From NCBI GenBank assembly GCA_006844705.1, contig SPJS01000104.1, positions 1 to 49,364 on the forward strand: 49,364 nucleotides of DNA. Reading direction: 5' to 3'. Every line of letters starts with the position of its first letter. The stretch's first letter is position 1. A model generated the notes under the pieces. It was not told the DNA's origin, ran no database searches, and saw only the letters and a program-made list of their open reading frames with translations. Shown piece by piece: positions 28,011 to 36,926 of the stretch. Source of the DNA: Methylococcaceae bacterium. Its GTDB lineage: Bacteria; Pseudomonadota; Gammaproteobacteria; Methylococcales; Methylomonadaceae. The position numbers were made by a program, and so were the translations under genes.

Positions 28011-28906
28011 TAGCCGGCCGTCAAGCGCGTTTCGGCTTCTTTGTATTTGGCCGCGCATTGCTGGGTGACCTCTTCCGGTAATGCCGGCCCCGGCTCGACT
28101 TTGCCCCAGTCCAGTGTTTCCAGATAATCGCGCAGATATTGCTTATCAAAGCTCGGCGGACTGATGCCGACCTGGTATTGATCCAACGGCCAGAAGCGGG
28201 ATGAATCCGGTGTTAAGGCTTCATCAATCAGGTACAGCTCGCCCGCCTCATCCAGACCAAATTCAAACTTGGTATCGGCAATAATAATGCCACGTTGCCT
28301 GGCATATTCGGCCGCTTGGGTATAGATTTCGATACTGACATCTCTAACCTTCGCTGCCAACGTCCCCCCCATCAACTCGACAGTCACGTCATAGGTGATA
28401 TTTTCATCATGAGTACCAACTTCCGCTTTGGTGGAGGGCGTGTAAATCGCTTCCGGCAATTGCTGTGCCTGTTGCAGGCCTTGTGGCAATGTAATCCCGC
28501 ATACCTGCCCTGTCTGTTGATAATCTTTCCAGCCGGAGCCAATCAGATAGCCACGCACAATGGCTTCAACCGGCAATGGATTGAGTTTTTTAACAATAAT
28601 TGCCCGCCCTTGCACCTGCGCACGTAAAGCGGTATCCGGAATCACATCTTCCAATGCAGGCGAGGAGACTAAATGATTGGGAATCACAGCCTGCATTTTG
28701 TTAAACCAGAAATTTGACACTCGGGTCAACACCAGCCCCTTCCCCGGCACCGGATTGGGCATAATCACGTCAAATGCAGACATGCGGTCGGTCGTCACGA
28801 TGAGTAAATGCGCTGCATCCACTTCATAAATATCGCGCACCTTACCGCGCGCCAACAGTTTTAAATGCGGGAGATGGGATTCGTATAATGCTTCCGGTGT
28901 GGTCAT
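28010..28906 (-). CDS. purC: Phosphoribosylaminoimidazole-succinocarboxamide synthase
   Basis: PurC condenses CAIR with aspartate in purine synthesis. The 298-residue form is the longer variant found in fungi and many bacteria, unlike the roughly 237-residue E. coli enzyme. Motifs are LLARGKVRDIYEVD (ATP-binding), TTDRMSAFDVIMPNPVPGKG, NPLPVEAIVRGYLIGSGWKDYQ, and IIADTKFEFGLDEAGELYLIDEALTPDSSRFWP with the catalytic acidic residues. The downstream hydrolase start overlaps the stop. No purine-operon repressor site could be identified. Confidence 0.96.
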   Translation of the reverse strand: MTTPEALYESHLPHLKLLARGKVRDIYEVDAAHLLIVTTDRMSAFDVIMPNPVPGKGLVLTRVSNFWFNKMQAVIPNHLVSSPALEDVIPDTALRAQVQGRAIIVKKLNPLPVEAIVRGYLIGSGWKDYQQTGQVCGITLPQGLQQAQQLPEAIYTPSTKAEVGTHDENITYDVTVELMGGTLAAKVRDVSIEIYTQAAEYARQRGIIIADTKFEFGLDEAGELYLIDEALTPDSSRFWPLDQYQVGISPPSFDKQYLRDYLETLDWGKVEPGPALPEEVTQQCAAKYKEAETRLTAG

Positions 28907-29324
28907 GTTACCCTGTAATATTAAACGCCTGGAACATCAGGCAAGAAACGGTGATCAAAGTACGATTTTAACATTAACCCGAATAATTCATCAGGGGAAT
29001 GGTATTTCTGGGAAATCTGGCAACAAGGCTTGGCATACATAAGGAAAGTCATAGCTCGCTCTGGCTTGAGTTATCCAGGAGGCTGTCGGGTTATGGGTTT
29101 CGTCGCGAGGTGAGTGGGCCATCGCCGCAGTAGAATTATCCATAATCCGACAGTCTCCCAGCCCAAGATATGAAGTCAGAATTTTCAAACAATCCATTCA
29201 GAGGCAAACTGAATGTCCTAAAAGCGCCAACAGAAAACATAATTGATATGCTTTATATAGACGTTTTTGGAATAATTTACCGCCTTGATGAAATTTTCGG
29301 GTTTTAGACACAGGATTAGACATT
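28907..29324. other. Intergenic region between purC and djlA with a family A element
   Basis: 418 bases between divergent purC and djlA. It contains the short family A MITE copy (29077-29159). Both promoters should lie here, but no clear -35/-10 pair stood out. Small minus-strand frames of 68 and 87 codons have no supporting signals. Confidence 0.5.
29077..29159. mobile_element. MITE-like element family A, internally deleted copy
   Basis: The 83-bp element has terminal repeats AGGAGGCTGTCGGGTTA and, read inward at the other end, GGAGACTGTCGGATTA, and is inverted relative to 21554-21717. Both flanks match the full copy: TTCGTCGCGAG with GAGTGGG on one side and CATCGCCGCAGTAG on the other. About 80 internal bases are missing. 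Confidence 0.68.
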
Positions 29325-30140
29325 ATGAGCTGGCTGGGCAAAATGATTGGCGGCACCTTCGGATTTTTGATGGGTGGCCCACTGGGAGCAATATTGGGAG
29401 CATCGCTGGGCCACCAGTTCGACTCCGGCATGAACACTATGGACGCACAGGAAAAGCTCAATCCAGGCGACCAGCATCGCGTTCAGATGGCCTTTTTCAC
29501 GGCAACTTTTTCCGTAATGGGGCATATTGCCAAGGCAGATGGCCGGGTCTCGCCTGCTGAAATCAATCTGGCCAAACGCGTCATGGATGAAATGCAGCTG
29601 TCTGCTGAAATGCGCGAAACCGCTATCAACCTGTTCAACCAGGGCAAAAACCGCGATTTTCCATTGCACCAGGTGCTGGATCAATTACGCCATGAATGTC
29701 ACCGCCGCACCAACCTGATACGCATGTTTGTTGAAATTCAGGTACAGGCCGCATTGGCTGATGGCACAATAGATGCCGCTGAAGAGCGCATTTTGTTGAA
29801 TATATGCTCGCACCTGAAAATCTCGCGCATTGAATTTGAAAGCATCAAAATGCAGATTCAGGCACAGCAGCGTTTTTACAGCTATCAACAACAATCCTCA
29901 CATCACCAACGCCCCCGACAAACCAGCCAGGATAATCTAGCAGATGCCTATGCCGTCCTCGGCTTAACATCCTCGGCCAGCGATTTTGAAGTAAAAAAAG
30001 CCTACCGTCGCCTGATCAGCCAGCACCACCCGGACAAGCTGGTTGCCAAGGGTTTGCCGGAAGAGATGATGACGCTGGCCAAGGAAAAAACCCAAAAAAT
30101 CCGCAAGGCTTATGAAGTGATCAAAGCCACCCGCGGTTAA
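29325..30140 (+). CDS. djlA: Co-chaperone DjlA
   Basis: DjlA is an inner-membrane-anchored J-domain protein that recruits DnaK at the cytoplasmic face. The 271-residue protein has the typical glycine-rich N-terminal membrane segment (FGFLMGGPLGAILGASLGH). A TerB-like domain (residues about 55-180) follows, with the repeated acidic ADGRVSPAE and ADGTIDAAE loops. A Gln- and His-rich linker leads to a C-terminal J domain with HPD at residues 235-237. The start ATG lies directly before SWLGK. Confidence 0.93.
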   Translation: MSWLGKMIGGTFGFLMGGPLGAILGASLGHQFDSGMNTMDAQEKLNPGDQHRVQMAFFTATFSVMGHIAKADGRVSPAEINLAKRVMDEMQLSAEMRETAINLFNQGKNRDFPLHQVLDQLRHECHRRTNLIRMFVEIQVQAALADGTIDAAEERILLNICSHLKISRIEFESIKMQIQAQQRFYSYQQQSSHHQRPRQTSQDNLADAYAVLGLTSSASDFEVKKAYRRLISQHHPDKLVAKGLPEEMMTLAKEKTQKIRKAYEVIKATRG

Positions 30141-30147
30141 ATCGGCA

Positions 30148-30486
30148 ATGCCTGACAACCTCTTTAATCCCGTTTCTGACAATCTCCCCGAGGAGTTGTT
30201 TGAAACCTTGCTGCAACATAACAATGTACGCATTGAAAGAATCGTGTCCAAAGGCCATACCACGCCAGAAGGTGAATGGTATGACCAATCCACTGATGAA
30301 TGGGTCATCTTGTTACAAGGTTCAGCAACCCTGCGCTATCGAAATGGACAGTCCGTTGACTTATGTTCTGGCGATTATCTGTGGTTGCCCGCCCATCTTC
30401 AACATCGCGTAGAACACACCAGCGAAAACCCGCCCACCCTCTGGCTGGCAATCCATATAGCCGCTTGCCCAGAGCCTGCATTGTGA
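30148..30486 (+). CDS. Cupin domain protein
   Basis: The 112-residue single-domain cupin has STDEWVILLQGSATLRY as the first conserved strand pair and GDYLWLPAHLQHRVEHT as the second. The first motif lacks the usual HxH metal ligands, so metal binding is uncertain. It starts 8 bases after djlA, and its TGA overlaps the GTG start of the downstream glycosyltransferase, so djlA, cupin and glycosyltransferase may be one transcript. Its function is unknown. Confidence 0.75.
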   Translation: MPDNLFNPVSDNLPEELFETLLQHNNVRIERIVSKGHTTPEGEWYDQSTDEWVILLQGSATLRYRNGQSVDLCSGDYLWLPAHLQHRVEHTSENPPTLWLAIHIAACPEPAL

Positions 30487-31751
30487 AAATTGCCATTCAG
30501 ACCTGGGGTTCAAATGGAGATATTCGCCCCATGCTTGCGCTGGCCAGTGGTCTGCAACGTGATGGCCATACCGTAACCGTGGCCATCAGCAGTATAGATA
30601 ACAGGGATTACAGCGAATTATGCCGATCAATCAAGATTCGGTATCAAAAAGTCCCTGAACATATCGAATTCGATATGTTCGACTTTGCCCGCCGCTCCTT
30701 CAAAATGAACGCCCTGCAATGGCTGAATGCTTTGCTTGAAACGGTGTTTTATCCTTACGAAGACCTTATCTACCAAACTGCACAACAACTGGCGCAAGAG
30801 AACGATTGCCTGATTGGCCACCATTTCCTGTATCCCGTTAAACTGGCCGCCAAAAAACAGGGCATTCCGCATATCAGTGTCACGCTCTGCCACATGATGA
30901 TCCCTGGCCAGTCAGACCCGCCATTTCATTGTCCCAATCTGGGTAAAGCGTTAAACCGTGTGCAATGGCGACTCATGCATTGGGTGCTGGACACGTTGTT
31001 GAAAACACGCATGACGCGGTTATGGAATCAGGAAAATATGCCGCCCTGCAAACAGGTGTTTACTGACTTGTTGACCTCGGATTTACTCAACCTGGTCGCT
31101 GTTGACCCGGTGTTTTGCCAGCACCCTGACGAGTGGACAAGCCATCACCAGGTCAACGGCTTTTTAAACCTGCCAGACAATGCCGAACACTGGCCCATGC
31201 CAGAATCACTGGACAGCTTTTTACAACAAGGTGAGCCCCCCGTTTATTTAACCTTTGGCAGTCTGCAACAGGCCGTACCGGAATGGGCGATGCAATTATT
31301 TATCGACGCCGTACAGCAGGCTGGTTGCCGCGCCATTATCCAAATCAGTGGATCAGGGCATCAACCAGACCGCGTACAAGGCAACCTCTATTTTATTGGA
31401 CGACACCCTCACCAACCAGTATTTAAACATTGTGCCGCAGTGGTCCATCATGGTGGGGCCGGCACCACACAATCAGCAACGCTTAGCGGCTGTCCTTCGG
31501 TGGTCGTACCGTTTATGGACGAGCAGTTATTCTGGGCCTGCCATCTGCAACAAATGGGCATTGCGGGTAAACCGTTGCCAGCCAAAAAAGCTAATGCACA
31601 GGCATTGGCTCAACGAATAAAAGCAGTATTAGCAACGCCGAAGATGAAAATAAACGCTGAACAATTGAGTATTAAGATGCAGCGTAATGGGGTTGAGCTG
31701 GCTATCAGGCAAATGACTTCAATATTGCCTGATGGGCTTGAAAACTCATAA
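30483..31751 (+). CDS. UDP-glycosyltransferase family (GT1-like) protein
   Basis: The 422-residue protein begins VKIAIQTWGSNGDIRPMLALA, the N-terminal glycine loop of UGT/Gtf-type glycosyltransferases (erythromycin and sterol glucosyltransferase relatives). The donor-binding signature is near the C-terminus: AAVVHHGGAGTTQSATLSG and then PFMDEQLFWA. I start it at the GTG at 30483 (GTGA overlap with the cupin stop). A frame open further upstream lies within the cupin gene. The acceptor is unknown; a hydrophobic small molecule or lipid is typical for the family. Confidence 0.88.
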   Translation: MKIAIQTWGSNGDIRPMLALASGLQRDGHTVTVAISSIDNRDYSELCRSIKIRYQKVPEHIEFDMFDFARRSFKMNALQWLNALLETVFYPYEDLIYQTAQQLAQENDCLIGHHFLYPVKLAAKKQGIPHISVTLCHMMIPGQSDPPFHCPNLGKALNRVQWRLMHWVLDTLLKTRMTRLWNQENMPPCKQVFTDLLTSDLLNLVAVDPVFCQHPDEWTSHHQVNGFLNLPDNAEHWPMPESLDSFLQQGEPPVYLTFGSLQQAVPEWAMQLFIDAVQQAGCRAIIQISGSGHQPDRVQGNLYFIGRHPHQPVFKHCAAVVHHGGAGTTQSATLSGCPSVVVPFMDEQLFWACHLQQMGIAGKPLPAKKANAQALAQRIKAVLATPKMKINAEQLSIKMQRNGVELAIRQMTSILPDGLENS

Positions 31752-31775
31752 AGTGTAATAATTCAGATAATACAA

Positions 31776-32906
31776 TTAATACAAACTCCCTCCATCCTCA
31801 TCATTTTCTGCCAGCATCATCTTGTCATCCAGAGTACCGGCGCTTTCCGCACCCAGCTTGATCATCAGGCGGATTTCATTGCGCGAATCGGCTGAGTTCA
31901 ATGCATCTTCGTAGCTTATTTTTCCATTCATATACAAATCAAACAGGGCCTGATCGAAGCTCTGCATGCCATGTTCGCGAGAGTTTTTCATCAATTCCTT
32001 AAGCTTGTGTACCTCGCCCTTGCGGATGAAGTCCGACACCAGCGGCGTGTTTAACAAGATTTCAATGGCCGGATAGCGTCCATTTCCATCCACCCGTTTA
32101 ATCAATTGCTGGGCCACAATGCCGCGCAGGTTCAGGGATAAATCCATAAACAATTGCCCGTGCATTTCATCCGGGAAGAAATGCAGAATACGGTCGATGG
32201 CCTGGTTTGCATTGTTGGCGTGCAGGGTACATAAACATAAATGTCCTGTTTCTGCGAAAGTGATCGCATGCTGCATGGTTTCACGCGTACGCACCTCACC
32301 AATCAGAATCACATCCGGCGCCTGCCGCAAAGTGTTTTTCAACGCCACTTCATAAGACTCGGTATCCAGCCCGACTTCGCGCTGGGTCACAATGCATCCC
32401 TGGTGCGAATGAGTGAATTCGATCGGATCCTCAACGGTAATAATATGACCTTTGGAATTTTCGTTTCTGTGTCGAATCAATGCCGCCAATGACGTTGATT
32501 TACCGGTTCCAGTCGCACCTACAAAAATCACCAGGCCACGCTTTTGCATAATCAAGTCTTTTAATACCGGTGGCAAATTAATGTCTTCCGGCGACGGAAT
32601 ATTGGTTTCAATACGTCTAAGAACCATCCCCGCCGCATCACGCTGGGTAAACGCGCTGACCCTGAAGCGCCCCAGTTTTTCTACGCTAAGAGCAAACTGA
32701 CACTCTTTGGTATTTTCAAACTCGTCACGGTGACGCTGATCCATGATGCTTAACACCACTTTACGTGCCTGCTCAACAGTTAAGGCGTTTTTTGATACGT
32801 CTGTGACTTTGCCATCCACTTTCATTGCAGGTGGACGTCCTGCGGTAATAAATAAATCCGATGCCTTTTTTTCAACCATCAGCGTCAACAATGCATTAAA
32901 ATCCAT
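31776..32906 (-). CDS. pilU: Type IV pilus retraction ATPase PilU
   Basis: PilU is the PilT-dependent accessory retraction ATPase of type IV pili. The 376-residue protein has KASDLFITAGRPP, Walker A GATGTGKS at 130-137, the Asp box region GHIITVEDPIEF, Walker B DVILIGEVRTRETM, and the His box HLCLCTLHANNANQAIDR. The acidic C-terminal tail (LAENDEDGG) is typical of PilU and absent from PilT. It lies 13 bases downstream of pilT. No terminator is evident in the 24-base gap to the convergent glycosyltransferase gene. Confidence 0.95.
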   Translation of the reverse strand: MDFNALLTLMVEKKASDLFITAGRPPAMKVDGKVTDVSKNALTVEQARKVVLSIMDQRHRDEFENTKECQFALSVEKLGRFRVSAFTQRDAAGMVLRRIETNIPSPEDINLPPVLKDLIMQKRGLVIFVGATGTGKSTSLAALIRHRNENSKGHIITVEDPIEFTHSHQGCIVTQREVGLDTESYEVALKNTLRQAPDVILIGEVRTRETMQHAITFAETGHLCLCTLHANNANQAIDRILHFFPDEMHGQLFMDLSLNLRGIVAQQLIKRVDGNGRYPAIEILLNTPLVSDFIRKGEVHKLKELMKNSREHGMQSFDQALFDLYMNGKISYEDALNSADSRNEIRLMIKLGAESAGTLDDKMMLAENDEDGGSLY

Positions 32907-32919
32907 TATGGTTCTCCAG

Positions 32920-33957
32920 TTAACGGAACATATCTTTATTGACAGCTTTAACCTGAGCGGTTTTAGTGGTAATCACGCCACTATCCACCAGTTCTTTCAA
33001 ATGCTGATCCAGCGTTTGCATACCTTCTTTACGTCCGGTCTGAATGGCAGAATACATTTGCGCCACTTTGGCTTCCCTGATCAGATTACGGATCGCCGCT
33101 GTACCCACCATAATTTCATGTGAAGCAACCCGGCCGCCGCCCACTTTTTTCAACAAGGTTTGTGAAATCACCGCCTGCAACGATTCTGACAACATCGAGC
33201 GGATCATATCTTTTTCTGCAGCCGGGAATACATCAATAATCCTGTCGATAGTTTTCGCAGCCGAGGTCGTATGCAGCGTGCCGAAGACCAAATGCCCGGT
33301 TTCCGCTGCGGTTAATGCCAGCCGGATAGTTTCCAGATCCCGCATCTCACCGACCAGAATGATATCCGGGTCTTCCCGCAAGGCAGAGCGCAAGGCTTCG
33401 TTAAACCCCAGCGTATCGCGGTGCACTTCCCGCTGGTTAATCAATGACTTCTGACTTTCATGGACAAATTCGATGGGATCTTCTACCGTCAAAATATGCG
33501 CATATTCAGTTGAGTTGATGTGATTAATCATCGCCGCCAGCGTAGTCGATTTACCCGAACCGGTGGGACCCGTCACCAAAATCAGGCCTCTGGGCTTTTT
33601 GCAGATTTCTTCAAAAAAACGCGGCGCCTTGATTTGTTCCAGCGTCAGCACCTCCGAAGGAATGGTTCTGAACACCGCTCCGGCACCGCGCTCCTGGTTA
33701 AATGCATTGACCCTGAAACGCGCCACATTGGGCAAGGCGAAGGAAAAATCGGTTTCCAGATATTCTTCATAATCACGCCGCTGCTTGTCATTCATGATGT
33801 CATAAATCAGTGCATGCACTTCTTTATGGTCAAGGGGCGGGATGTTGATCCGGCGAATATCGCCGTCTACACGAATCATCGGCGGCAAACCGGCTGATAA
33901 GTGTAAGTCCGACGCTTTATTTTTGACAGAAAAGGCCAATAGCTCTGCAATATCCAT
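32920..33957 (-). CDS. pilT: Type IV pilus retraction ATPase PilT
   Basis: PilT drives pilus retraction, twitching motility and DNA uptake. The 345-residue protein has KASDLHLSAGLPPMIRVDGDI, Walker A GPTGSGKST at 130-138, HILTVEDPIEFVH, Walker B DIILVGEMRDLETI, GHLVFGTLHTTSAAKTIDR, and the C-terminal AIRNLIRE motif needed for retraction. It is divergent from yggS, an arrangement conserved in Pseudomonas and relatives. Confidence 0.97.
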   Translation of the reverse strand: MDIAELLAFSVKNKASDLHLSAGLPPMIRVDGDIRRINIPPLDHKEVHALIYDIMNDKQRRDYEEYLETDFSFALPNVARFRVNAFNQERGAGAVFRTIPSEVLTLEQIKAPRFFEEICKKPRGLILVTGPTGSGKSTTLAAMINHINSTEYAHILTVEDPIEFVHESQKSLINQREVHRDTLGFNEALRSALREDPDIILVGEMRDLETIRLALTAAETGHLVFGTLHTTSAAKTIDRIIDVFPAAEKDMIRSMLSESLQAVISQTLLKKVGGGRVASHEIMVGTAAIRNLIREAKVAQMYSAIQTGRKEGMQTLDQHLKELVDSGVITTKTAQVKAVNKDMFR

Positions 33958-34089
33958 TATTTCTCCACGCTCAAACAGGTCTGGGGATAGATTAAGTTTT
34001 CATTTCAAGATTTGTTAAACTTAGTCTAGAACCTTGATTTTTTGAAGCTGTGTTGTTTAATAAGCGTTTGTAAAAAACAACCATATTCA

Positions 34090-34782
34090 ATGCCAGACAT
34101 ACTGCAGCGTTTACAATCCATAGGTCAGCACATTGAAGCAGCCGAATCAAAAGCCCGGCGTGCCAGTGGCAGCGTGCAACTATTGGCCGTCAGCAAGACC
34201 AAACCCGCGCAGGATGTAGCCACGGCCTATCGCTATGGCCAGCGTCGTTTTGGAGAAAGTTATTTGCAGGAGGCCTTGCACAAGCAACGTGCACTGGCCT
34301 GCTTTGCCATTGAATGGCATTTTATCGGCCCGATTCAATCCAACAAAACCCGTCCAATTGCCGAGCATTTCAGCTGGGTACACAGTGTGGATCGTTTAAA
34401 AATTGCCAAACGACTCAGCGAACAGAGACCCGCTCACCTGTCGCCGTTAAATATCTGCCTGCAAGTCAATATCAGTGATGAAGCCAGTAAATCAGGCTTT
34501 AAGCTGGATGAATTAGCCGAGATGGTCACTGCCGTTGAAGATATGCCCAATTTGAGGCTGCGGGGCGTCATGGCCATTCCGCAACCGAATGCAGACCCTG
34601 CATCACAAGGTATTCCCTACCGCCGTCTGCATCAGGCCGTGACCGCGCTGAACAACCCGCGGCTGGATACCTTTTCATTTGGCATGACTGGCGATTTGAA
34701 TGCAGCTATTGCTGAAGGCTCGACCATAGTGCGTATAGGTACTGCACTGTTTGGTCCAAGGTCAACATCAACAGCGACGTAA
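34090..34782 (+). CDS. yggS: Pyridoxal phosphate homeostasis protein (YggS/PLPBP)
   Basis: This small fold-type III PLP-binding protein balances the vitamin B6 pool and has no known catalytic activity. The 230-residue protein has LLAVSKTKP with the PLP Lys at residue 36, FGESYLQEA, EWHFIGPIQSNKTRPI, and C-terminal FGMTGDLNAAIAEGSTIVRIGTALFG. I use the ATG at 34090, where homology begins; the frame is open to a TTG at 34042. The 3' end overlaps the converging TauE/SafE gene by 77 bases. Confidence 0.93.
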   Translation: MPDILQRLQSIGQHIEAAESKARRASGSVQLLAVSKTKPAQDVATAYRYGQRRFGESYLQEALHKQRALACFAIEWHFIGPIQSNKTRPIAEHFSWVHSVDRLKIAKRLSEQRPAHLSPLNICLQVNISDEASKSGFKLDELAEMVTAVEDMPNLRLRGVMAIPQPNADPASQGIPYRRLHQAVTALNNPRLDTFSFGMTGDLNAAIAEGSTIVRIGTALFGPRSTSTAT

Positions 34783-35569
34783 TATGATCCTGTGACGCCA
34801 GCAGCTTCAACCCCATCAGCAATAACAAGCCCGCAATTAAGGGGCGCAATATTTTATCGGGTAATTTTTTACCGATCAGACTGCCCAGATAAATAGCCGG
34901 CAAGCCGCCAACTAACAAGCCGCCCAGCAAATCAAAATCGATTGAACCTACCGAGAAGTGCCCCATCCCGGCAATCGCAGTCAATGGCACCGCATGCGCC
35001 AGATCTGTACCAACGATTTTGATGGGCCGCATACGAGGATAGAGTAAAAACAGAATCGCCGACCCAATCGCCCCGGCGCCGACTGATGACAAGGTCACCA
35101 CAATACCTAACATACAACCAGACAAGACGGTTAACGCCGGACGGGTACTGCGCATGACATCAATCATGCCATTGCCATTGGAAGCTCGATGAATTACATT
35201 CAGTAAATGCCCTTTTATTACGATAATCACTGCCGTCATCACCAGCATCATGCCCAATGTGGTAATAATCAAGTGATCGTAATCAAAGCCCTGTGACTTT
35301 AATTCCCTTAGCGCCAACACCGTAACAATAGAACTGGGCACACTGCCGCTACCCAGCCACAACACCACTTTCCAGTCGACCGTTTTATTCTTGTGATGAA
35401 AAAACACCCCGCTGCATTTGGTCATGGCGGCATACAACAGATCTGTCCCCACGGCAATCGTCGCAGGAATACCAAAACCCAACACTAAAATCGGCGTCAT
35501 CAAAGAGCCACCGCCAACCCCGGTCAGACCGATCACCAGCCCCACCAGCGCTCCTGCGGCAATAAACAT
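34706..35569 (-). CDS. TauE/SafE family sulfite/sulfonate exporter-like permease
   Basis: The 287-residue membrane protein begins AAGALVGLVIGLTGVGGGSLMTPIL, the glycine-rich first repeat typical of TauE/SafE (DUF81) permeases, and has about eight membrane spans. These move anions, often sulfite, sulfonates or thiosulfate. A cysB-like gene is divergently transcribed 100 bases away, which supports a sulfur role and suggests CysB control. The start is taken as the ATG at 35569; a GTG nine bases upstream is also possible. The last 26 codons lie antisense to the 3' end of yggS. Confidence 0.85.
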   Translation of the reverse strand: MFIAAGALVGLVIGLTGVGGGSLMTPILVLGFGIPATIAVGTDLLYAAMTKCSGVFFHHKNKTVDWKVVLWLGSGSVPSSIVTVLALRELKSQGFDYDHLIITTLGMMLVMTAVIIVIKGHLLNVIHRASNGNGMIDVMRSTRPALTVLSGCMLGIVVTLSSVGAGAIGSAILFLLYPRMRPIKIVGTDLAHAVPLTAIAGMGHFSVGSIDFDLLGGLLVGGLPAIYLGSLIGKKLPDKILRPLIAGLLLLMGLKLLASQDHITSLLMLTLDQTVQYLYALWSSLQQ

Positions 35570-35633
35570 TAAATCCACAACGGCTATCCAACAAAACAAA
35601 ACGTTAATATAGCCTACTTCATTTATAATAATT

Positions 35634-35658
35634 AATAATAAAAAATAATTTTATTATT
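35634..35658. promoter_or_regulatory. AT-rich palindrome before cysB, possible LysR-type operator
   Basis: AATAATAAAA and TTTTATTATT form a perfect 10-bp inverted repeat around a 5-base centre, ending 12 bases before the cysB ATG in the divergent interval. LysR-type regulators bind such dyads and often autoregulate, but AT-rich palindromes can arise by chance. Confidence 0.4.
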
Positions 35659-35670
35659 CCATAACTGAAT

Positions 35671-36666
35671 ATGAAGCTACAGCAACTTCGTTACCTGCTG
35701 GAAATTGAACGCCAGCACTTTAATATCAGCAAAGCGGCTGAGGTGTTGTGCACGTCGCAATCCGGCATCAGCAAGCAAATTCAATTGCTGGAGCAGGAAT
35801 TGAATCTCGACATCTTTATACGCAAGGGCAAGCATATCCTCCGTTTCAGTGATCCTGGACGCCAGATTGCCAACCTGGCGGCTGAAATCATCAGTAAAAG
35901 TGAAGACATTCGCCTGCTGGCTGCAGATAGTAACCAACGCAACCCATCCCTGAGTATTGCGGCCACCCACACCCAGGCACGTTATATTCTGCCTGATGTG
36001 GTCGAACGATTTGTACGGATGACGCCTAGTGTCAATCTGCATATTCACCAGGGAACCCCCACCCAGATTGCCGACATGCTGGAACATGGCGACGTGGATA
36101 TTGCCATCGCGACCGAAGCCCTGGCCGGGCGTGAATCTCTGCTAGCCTTACCCTGCTATCAATGGGGACGAAGCATCATCACCCGCCCTGACAATCCGTT
36201 AGTTGAAAAATTATCTCCCACCCTGAGCCAAGTGAGTGAATACCCCATCATCACTTACGTACAGGGCTTGACCGGACGGAACAAAGTTGACGAAGCCTTT
36301 GCCAAACAAAACCTGAACCCGGATATTGTGTTAACCGCAGTGGATGCCGATGTCATCAAAACCTATGTGCGACTGGGGCTGGGCATTGGCATTATTGCTG
36401 ACATGGCATTTAACCCGAAGCTGGACAAGGATTTATGCACCATAGAAGCGCATCACCTCTTCGGCATCAGCACCAGCCTGGTCGCCATAAAAAAAGAGAA
36501 ATATATAAAGAACCACACCTTGCAATTTATAGAAACTTTCGCCCCTCATTTAACCCCTGCGATCACCCAGCACTTGTTGCAGGCATCAGATAATGCACGC
36601 CGGCGCGAGATTATGCATTCGTTTTCTGTGCCGTTTTATAAGGCGGTTCAAAGGAAACAACTATAA
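35671..36666 (+). CDS. cysB: CysB-type LysR family transcriptional regulator
   Basis: The 331-residue protein has the CysB signature N-terminus MKLQQLRYLLEIERQHFNISKAAEVL with the winged helix-turn-helix (TSQSGISKQIQLLEQEL). A periplasmic-binding-protein-like effector domain follows, including THTQARYILPDVV and GDVDIAIATEAL, which in CysB binds N-acetylserine, and GLGIGIIADMAF. CysB activates sulfate and cysteine assimilation genes. The length fits CysB or its relative Cbl; the divergent TauE-like gene fits either. Confidence 0.9.
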   Translation: MKLQQLRYLLEIERQHFNISKAAEVLCTSQSGISKQIQLLEQELNLDIFIRKGKHILRFSDPGRQIANLAAEIISKSEDIRLLAADSNQRNPSLSIAATHTQARYILPDVVERFVRMTPSVNLHIHQGTPTQIADMLEHGDVDIAIATEALAGRESLLALPCYQWGRSIITRPDNPLVEKLSPTLSQVSEYPIITYVQGLTGRNKVDEAFAKQNLNPDIVLTAVDADVIKTYVRLGLGIGIIADMAFNPKLDKDLCTIEAHHLFGISTSLVAIKKEKYIKNHTLQFIETFAPHLTPAITQHLLQASDNARRREIMHSFSVPFYKAVQRKQL

Positions 36667-36874
36667 CCTTACTGGCCAGGAGGCTGACGACAACCTTCCT
36701 GCTTGTGAGAGGCTTGATACGGTGTGGTAGATAGTGTCGTCACGATATGCATAATGGCCTTCACATGCTGATTTTCTGTGCTTCCGGTTTTCAAAAATCA
36801 ACATTGTCTCTTCATTCTTCATCTTGTGACGGCACTCTCTAAGCAGTAAAGTCTTATTACAATTTAGTCTGGTG

Positions 36875-36906
36875 CAAAAAAGGTTTCGTGCGGTTTTCAC
36901 CGCACG
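36875..36906 (-). terminator. Rho-independent terminator of the exported-protein gene
   Basis: Read on the minus strand, CGTGCGG, a 6-base loop and CCGCACG form a perfect 7-bp stem, followed by AAACC and a run of six T. It begins 21 bases after the stop of the gene ending at 36927. Confidence 0.7.
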
Positions 36907-36926
36907 CCACAGGAAGATTAATTGGT

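Noticed and set aside
36676..36686. CCAGGAGGCTG match to the family A MITE terminus
   Set aside because: Only 11 bases match and no second terminus is found nearby, so it is probably chance.
36661..36900. Minus-strand frame of 79 codons between cysB and the exported-protein gene
   Set aside because: No recognisable product or ribosome binding site, and it lies beside the terminator at 36875-36906.
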